9,287 nt of DNA, taken from assembly GCA_937898535.1 (NCBI GenBank), contig CALDKP010000073.1, forward strand, positions 1 through 9,287, written 5' to 3'. The notes beneath the pieces were generated by a model, which had not been told where the DNA came from, made no database searches, and saw only the letters and a program-made list of their open reading frames with translations. Both the position numbers and the translations under genes were made by a program. The DNA comes from an uncultured Sphingomonadales bacterium (GTDB taxonomy: Bacteria; Pseudomonadota; Alphaproteobacteria; Sphingomonadales; Sphingomonadaceae). How positions within the stretch are numbered: the first letter of the stretch is position 1; every line of letters starts with the position of its first letter. This document shows, one piece after another, positions 5,587 through 9,287 of the stretch.

Positions 5587-7743
5587 GTGACCAAGAATGT
5601 TGAGGCCAACCAAGCGTCTGGCTTTATGTCGCGCCTGCTAAAGAATGAAGAAGGCAATATCATTGCTATTCTCGCTGCGGCGGTGATTCCTGTCATTGGT
5701 CTGGTGGGCGGTGGTGTCGACATGAGCCGCATCTATCTCACTCAATCACGGTTGCAAGGTGCTTGTGATGCCGGTGCACTTATGGGCCGTAAAACGATGG
5801 GCGTGGGCACGTGGGCCGCCAATAGCAGCGCGGCGAATACACAAGCGCTCAAGATGTTTGACCAGAACTTCCCCAGCGGCGCTTATGGCACGACCGGCCT
5901 TACCCGCAGCTTCGCCGAAGCGAACGGAAACGTGACGGGCACTGCTTCCGCAACCGTTCCAATGGCGCTGATGCAGGTGCTTGGCCAGGAATCAAGCGTC
6001 GTGGAAGTGACCTGCCAGGCAGAACTGCGAATTCCAAACACCGACGTTATGTTCGTGTTGGATACTACAGGGTCAATGGATGGTACCGCGACGGGGTCAT
6101 CAGAAACGAAGATTTCTGGCCTACGTAAGGCAGTGAAATGTTTTTACGAAGCGCTGGCAAAGCAAAACATCACGGATGTTTCGCCTGCAGATTGCGGTGA
6201 AACGGCTGACCCGGTGGCCTCCAACTTGGGTAGCGTTCAACTGCGATTTGGTTTTGTACCCTATGCCGTCAACGTGAACGTCGGCCATTTATTGCCCCTT
6301 GATTACATGGCCGACCAATGGACTTACCAATCGCGCGAAGCTTCAATCACCACGGATACCAACGCAAGCCCAACATACGGACAGCCAAGCCAACCAAGCA
6401 CTGTAAGTACAGTAAACACCTCGGTTGCAGACACCGTTTGGGATGATACCGAGCAAGATGTTGCTGTCGGGCGGACACGATATAGCTGGAATTCAAGTAC
6501 AACGGCGTCGGAATGTGCCAGCTTACCTAAGCCACCAGCGCAGACCCTCACGACAAATGGGCCAACCCAATTTGTCTCGCAGTCACCCGCCACACCGGTT
6601 GAGCCGGATGCCTTGCTGACAATTACTTACCGGCAGGTCACATTTACCAGCACGCGGTCCTACCGATATAATTATATTGCTAACAGCAACCCCAAAAAGA
6701 GGGGCACGTGCGTGCTGCAGTATCGCGACACTTCGCAAAATAACCGCACCATCACAACGCAAACGACAACGCCCATTACGTGGACGCGAAATACATATTT
6801 TGCGGGTTGGACCTACAAGCCTGTCACATTTAACGTTAGAGGTCTCAAAGACAGTGGAACCAATTCTTGGCGATCATCGCTACAGCTGCCAATCGGAACA
6901 GATGGCGCGAACACCACGGTTAGCTGGACGGGGTGCATCGAAGAACGGCAAACCTTCCGTGGGCCAGACAGCGACCCTTCCGACGACTGGGACCCAATCC
7001 CTTCCACCGCACTGGACATGGACATTGATCTGGTGCCGACGACGTCAAACGTTGCATCCCAATGGGGGCCGATGCTCCCAAGTGCCATATGGCAGCGCTA
7101 TCTTGTAAACACAGACGGATCCGGAACGAAGAGCCGGTCGTCAACGCGCACAACTTCAAACATATGGGTTGGCCGAAACGATGGCGTTTCCATGCCGACA
7201 CTTGGAGAGAGTTGCCCAACAGCTGCGAAAAAGTTTCAAGCATGGACGCCTAGCAATTTTCGCACTTATGTGAACAGCCTGGAAACGGGTGGCTATACAT
7301 ATCATGACATCGGTCTGCTGTGGGGCGCGCGTATTATGTCGCCGACCGGTATCTTTGCCGCGCTAAATGCGCCAACGAACATGACGATTGAGCGCCACAT
7401 GGTGTTTATGACCGATGGTGAGACAAACGTCGTAAACGATGACTATTCAGCTTATGGCGTGCATTGGTATGATCGCCGACAAACGCCAACCGGCACCGCG
7501 CCAATCAATACCCAGCTGAACGCGCTGACCGACGCCCGCACAGCCGCGCTTTGCAAGGCTATCAAAAACAAGAACATCAATCTTTGGGTTGTATCTTACG
7601 GAAACGTGGATTCTGCGACAAACGACCGATTGGAAGCTTGCGCAACACCGGGTAAATTTTTTCAGGCAGCCAGTGTTTCGTCATTGGTCAGTAATTTCAA
7701 AGCCATTGCTGCTGAAATTTCAGCACTTCGTTTGACACAATAA
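5587..7743 (+). CDS. tadG: TadG-like Flp pilus assembly protein with vWA domain
   Basis: This 718-residue protein starts at GTG 5587. A short cytoplasmic head (1-24) containing LLKNEEGN leads into one membrane segment (about 25-44, ending GLVGGGVDMSR), typical of the TadE/TadG N-terminal module. A von Willebrand A domain follows. The metal-site motif DTTGSM has Asp159, Thr161 and Ser163, and MTDGE has Thr609 and Asp610. About 445 residues lie between these motifs, far more than in a minimal vWA domain. The region between is Thr/Ser-rich, contains scattered cysteines (for example Cys450 in GCIEER) and probably forms a periplasmic beta-rich insert. TadG proteins are thought to work in the envelope in Tad pilus biogenesis and adhesion. 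There is no Glu at +5 after a Gly, so prepilin-peptidase cleavage is not expected. It heads the pilus cluster, with 14 bases to the next gene. Confidence 0.9.
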   Translation: MTKNVEANQASGFMSRLLKNEEGNIIAILAAAVIPVIGLVGGGVDMSRIYLTQSRLQGACDAGALMGRKTMGVGTWAANSSAANTQALKMFDQNFPSGAYGTTGLTRSFAEANGNVTGTASATVPMALMQVLGQESSVVEVTCQAELRIPNTDVMFVLDTTGSMDGTATGSSETKISGLRKAVKCFYEALAKQNITDVSPADCGETADPVASNLGSVQLRFGFVPYAVNVNVGHLLPLDYMADQWTYQSREASITTDTNASPTYGQPSQPSTVSTVNTSVADTVWDDTEQDVAVGRTRYSWNSSTTASECASLPKPPAQTLTTNGPTQFVSQSPATPVEPDALLTITYRQVTFTSTRSYRYNYIANSNPKKRGTCVLQYRDTSQNNRTITTQTTTPITWTRNTYFAGWTYKPVTFNVRGLKDSGTNSWRSSLQLPIGTDGANTTVSWTGCIEERQTFRGPDSDPSDDWDPIPSTALDMDIDLVPTTSNVASQWGPMLPSAIWQRYLVNTDGSGTKSRSSTRTTSNIWVGRNDGVSMPTLGESCPTAAKKFQAWTPSNFRTYVNSLETGGYTYHDIGLLWGARIMSPTGIFAALNAPTNMTIERHMVFMTDGETNVVNDDYSAYGVHWYDRRQTPTGTAPINTQLNALTDARTAALCKAIKNKNINLWVVSYGNVDSATNDRLEACATPGKFFQAASVSSLVSNFKAIAAEISALRLTQ

Positions 7744-7746
7744 GGA
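7742..7746 (+). promoter_or_regulatory. Ribosome binding site of TadE-like gene 1
   Basis: AAGGA overlaps the stop codon of the TadG-like gene and lies 11 bases before ATG 7758. It is only two bases from GTG 7749, too close to serve that start, so ATG 7758 is preferred. Confidence 0.55.
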
Positions 7747-7757
7747 TCGTGTTTCTG

Positions 7758-8369
7758 ATGATTCCACATTTCAGAGGCAGTGAAGATGGCGCGTCCATAC
7801 TGGAGTTCGGCCTGATTGCGCCTGTGGTAATGGTAATGATGCTGGGCACTATGGATATCGGGCACTCCTATTTCGTCCGTGCTACCCTCGACGGCGCCAT
7901 GCAGAACGCTGCCCGAAGCTCGTCGTTGGAAGGTTCATCAACCCTAACGGCGCAAGAGCTTGTCGATCTGCGAGTAAAATCGGTGATACTCGATCTCGCT
8001 CCTGACGCGACGATCACCGCAACCCGACGCTATTACAAGACCTTTTCGGACGCCGCGCTAGCACGCGCTGAAACTGTTATTGAACCACCGCAGACTGCTG
8101 ATTTGAAATGCGACCCCGGCGAGAGCTTCATGGATGCAAACGAAAACGGCGTTTGGGACTCAGATGGCGGATCCGATGGGCAAGGCGGCGCAAAAGATAT
8201 TGTGATCATCAAATTCAAGGTCAGCTACCCGCGCCTTTTCCCATTGGCACCAATCCTCGGCTGGCCCGCCAATGTCGAACTGGAATCAAACTCGATTCTC
8301 GCGAACCAGCCTTATGGCGAACAGACAACCTATGACACGCCAGTCCAAACCAACTGTCCATTGGTGTAA
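7758..8369 (+). CDS. tadE: TadE-like pseudopilin 1 with a calcium-loop-like motif
   Basis: The 203-residue protein is a TadE-like minor pseudopilin of a Flp/Tad pilus. A short hydrophilic leader (1-11) ends in Gly11, followed by ASILEFGLIAP with Glu16 at position +5 after the glycine. This matches the class IV prepilin processing site expected for a TadV/CpaA-type peptidase. A membrane helix spans about 14-34. The periplasmic part has two cysteines (118 and 200) that could pair. At 126-134 the sequence DANENGVWD has the Asp-x-Asn-x-Asn-Gly pattern of a calcium-binding loop, followed by a Gly/Asp-rich stretch and a beta-strand-like IVIIKFKVSYPRLFPL. ATG 7758 is chosen on its ribosome site. The next gene starts two bases after the stop. 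Confidence 0.88.
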   Translation: MIPHFRGSEDGASILEFGLIAPVVMVMMLGTMDIGHSYFVRATLDGAMQNAARSSSLEGSSTLTAQELVDLRVKSVILDLAPDATITATRRYYKTFSDAALARAETVIEPPQTADLKCDPGESFMDANENGVWDSDGGSDGQGGAKDIVIIKFKVSYPRLFPLAPILGWPANVELESNSILANQPYGEQTTYDTPVQTNCPLV

Positions 8370-8371
8370 AT

Positions 8372-9106
8372 ATGCAAAACAAACTTCTCAGCATCTTCCG
8401 CCGACTAAAGCGTAACGAAAGTGGTTTGGCCATGGTTGAGCTCGCGGTATCGTTGCCGTTCTTCATCGGCCTGGTCGTAGGCGGTGTCGAAACTGCAAAC
8501 TATGCCTCCGTGATCATGCAGCTCAACCAGATTACGCTGCATACCGCCGATGGTGCTGCGCGAATTGGTTCGACAACGCCGGCTGCTAATAAGACCATTT
8601 CCGAAGCACAAATCAAAGACGTCTTTGAAGGTTCCTTACGTGAGGGTGACCGGATCGCCGTTGGCGGAAGCCACTCATTTACCGATCCAATAACCGGCGT
8701 GCTGTCTATTCGCGGTAACACCCGGATCATTTTATCCAGTGTTGAACAGGTGGCCGCATTCAACGCTTCGGCGCCGCGCTACCGCATCCGGTGGCAACGC
8801 TGTGCCGGCTCCGCCGCGTTTTACACCTCCAACTACGGTACCAAGTCGACAGCAACCAACATCACCGGAATTGGCCCTGTTGGACGGCAGGTGTCCCCTC
8901 CACCTGGGGGCGTATTGATGTTCGTTGAACTGCAATATTATTTCAAACCATTGATCGTAAACGGCTTTTCGAACCTGACAGACCGAACAATCAGCCAAGT
9001 GGCTTCAATGGTCGTACGCGAGAACCGCGACACCGTTGGTCCCGTTGGAAGCGACGGCATATACAATATTGAAAAGGTCACCCCCGCCACCTGTCCGTGG
9101 ACATAA
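8372..9106 (+). CDS. TadE-like pseudopilin 2
   Basis: The 244-residue protein begins with a basic leader (RRLKRNESG, residues 10-18). Gly18 is followed by LAMVELAVSLPFF, with Glu23 at +5, again a prepilin-peptidase processing pattern. The membrane helix runs to about residue 39. The periplasmic part is Thr/Ser-rich and has Cys144 and Cys241 as a possible disulfide pair. No clear ribosome site precedes ATG 8372, and only two bases separate it from the previous stop, so translational coupling to TadE-like 1 is likely. It could fill the TadF slot of classical tad loci, but sequence alone does not decide. The last codons and stop lie within a GC-rich hairpin (9081-9114). Its 3' end is 22 bases from the convergent pdhB gene. 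Confidence 0.87.
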   Translation: MQNKLLSIFRRLKRNESGLAMVELAVSLPFFIGLVVGGVETANYASVIMQLNQITLHTADGAARIGSTTPAANKTISEAQIKDVFEGSLREGDRIAVGGSHSFTDPITGVLSIRGNTRIILSSVEQVAAFNASAPRYRIRWQRCAGSAAFYTSNYGTKSTATNITGIGPVGRQVSPPPGGVLMFVELQYYFKPLIVNGFSNLTDRTISQVASMVVRENRDTVGPVGSDGIYNIEKVTPATCPWT

Positions 9107-9114
9107 AGCGGGGG
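9081..9114. terminator. Candidate bidirectional terminator hairpin spanning the pilus cluster stop
   Basis: CCCCCGC (9081-9087) and GCGGGGG (9108-9114) form a perfect 7-bp all-GC stem with a 20-base loop. The TAA of the last pilus gene (9104-9106) is in the loop. On the - strand it lies 14 bases after the pdhB stop and is followed within a few bases by CCTTTTC, a modest T-run. On the + strand no good T-tract follows, so it fits pdhB termination best. Confidence 0.5.
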
Positions 9115-9128
9115 CAATGGATCTTCCT

Positions 9129-9287
9129 CTAAAGACCTAGCGTTTTGCGCACTCCAGCAACAATTTTGTCCGCATTGATGAGCGTCGCCTTCTCAAGATT
9201 CGCTGCATAAGGCATCGGCACATCTTCGTTCGTGATGCGCAAGACGGGTGCATCGAGATCATCGAAGCCCTGCTCCATACAGACCGC
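9129..9287 (-). CDS. pdhB: Pyruvate dehydrogenase E1 component beta subunit, C-terminal part (partial)
   Basis: The right edge contains the last 52 residues of a - strand gene ending in TAG at 9129-9131. The segment reads through DDLDAPVLRITNED and VPMPYAANLEK, the conserved C-terminal region of the transketolase-like E1 beta subunit of pyruvate dehydrogenase. It pairs with E1 alpha to decarboxylate pyruvate with thiamine diphosphate and pass the acetyl group to the E2 lipoyl domain in the cytosol. The start and thiamine-binding parts are outside the window. A branched-chain 2-oxoacid or acetoin dehydrogenase E1 beta is the alternative, but VPMPYAANLEK favours the pyruvate enzyme. It converges with the pilus cluster across a 22-base gap. 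Confidence 0.88.
   Translation of the reverse strand, partial: AVCMEQGFDDLDAPVLRITNEDVPMPYAANLEKATLINADKIVAGVRKTLGL

Noticed and set aside
7749..7757. GTG start adding three residues to TadE-like 1
   Set aside because: It is two bases from the only ribosome site, too close for use. ATG 7758 has workable spacing.
1..9287. A novel defence, toxin or mobile system in the window
   Set aside because: No nuclease, toxin-antitoxin pair, recombinase, reverse transcriptase, repeat array or attachment site was seen. All sizeable genes fall in known housekeeping, pilus or known-domain families.

Overview
The window looks like chromosomal DNA from an alphaproteobacterium, most likely of the order Sphingomonadales. 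This rests on moderately high GC coding sequence, a folate-dependent TrmFO, a sphingomonad-style trio of Tad pilus genes (one TadG-like von Willebrand protein and two TadE-like pseudopilins) and the C-terminus of an alphaproteobacterial-type pyruvate dehydrogenase E1 beta subunit. The order-level call is inference from protein appearance. No rRNA, tRNA, CRISPR array, transposase, phage gene or plasmid function was seen.

Layout, left to right. (1) Positions 1-77 hold the last codons of an unidentified gene on the + strand. It overlaps by ATGA the start of a DUF3089 alpha/beta-hydrolase gene (74-1234). (2) A 205-base gap between convergent genes holds an 11-bp inverted repeat and a hairpin just after the next gene's stop. 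(3) On the - strand, nnrD (NAD(P)H-hydrate dehydratase) and a YhhN-family membrane protein overlap and are probably co-transcribed. (4) Divergently on the + strand lies trmFO (3013-4350). Its stop overlaps the stop of a convergent - strand gene for a membrane-anchored three-EF-hand protein. (5) Upstream of that gene, on the same strand, is a short, motif-poor member of the squalene/phytoene synthase superfamily (4855-5454). (6) A 132-base divergent promoter region separates it from a + strand pilus cluster (5587-9106): TadG-like vWA protein, TadE-like pseudopilin 1 and TadE-like pseudopilin 2, with gaps of 14 and 2 bases. (7) The window ends inside the 3' part of pdhB on the - strand, 22 bases from the pilus cluster.

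How the genes work together. The three pilus genes form the clearest functional unit: inner-membrane and periplasmic parts of a Flp/Tad-type pilus. The ATPase, platform, secretin, prepilin peptidase and Flp pilin genes are not in the window and must be elsewhere. The left half is mostly housekeeping: NnrD repairs hydrated NAD(P)H, TrmFO makes m5U54 in tRNA and PdhB belongs to central carbon metabolism. The hydrolase, YhhN, EF-hand and squalene/phytoene-synthase-like proteins have no firm role from sequence alone.

I did not find a convincing new multi-gene system. The points most worth a second look are the TadG-like protein whose vWA metal-site motifs are about 445 residues apart, the calcium-loop-like motif in TadE 1, the NnrD that lacks its usual NnrE partner domain, the synthase-family protein without aspartate-rich motifs, and several inverted repeats in short intergenic regions.
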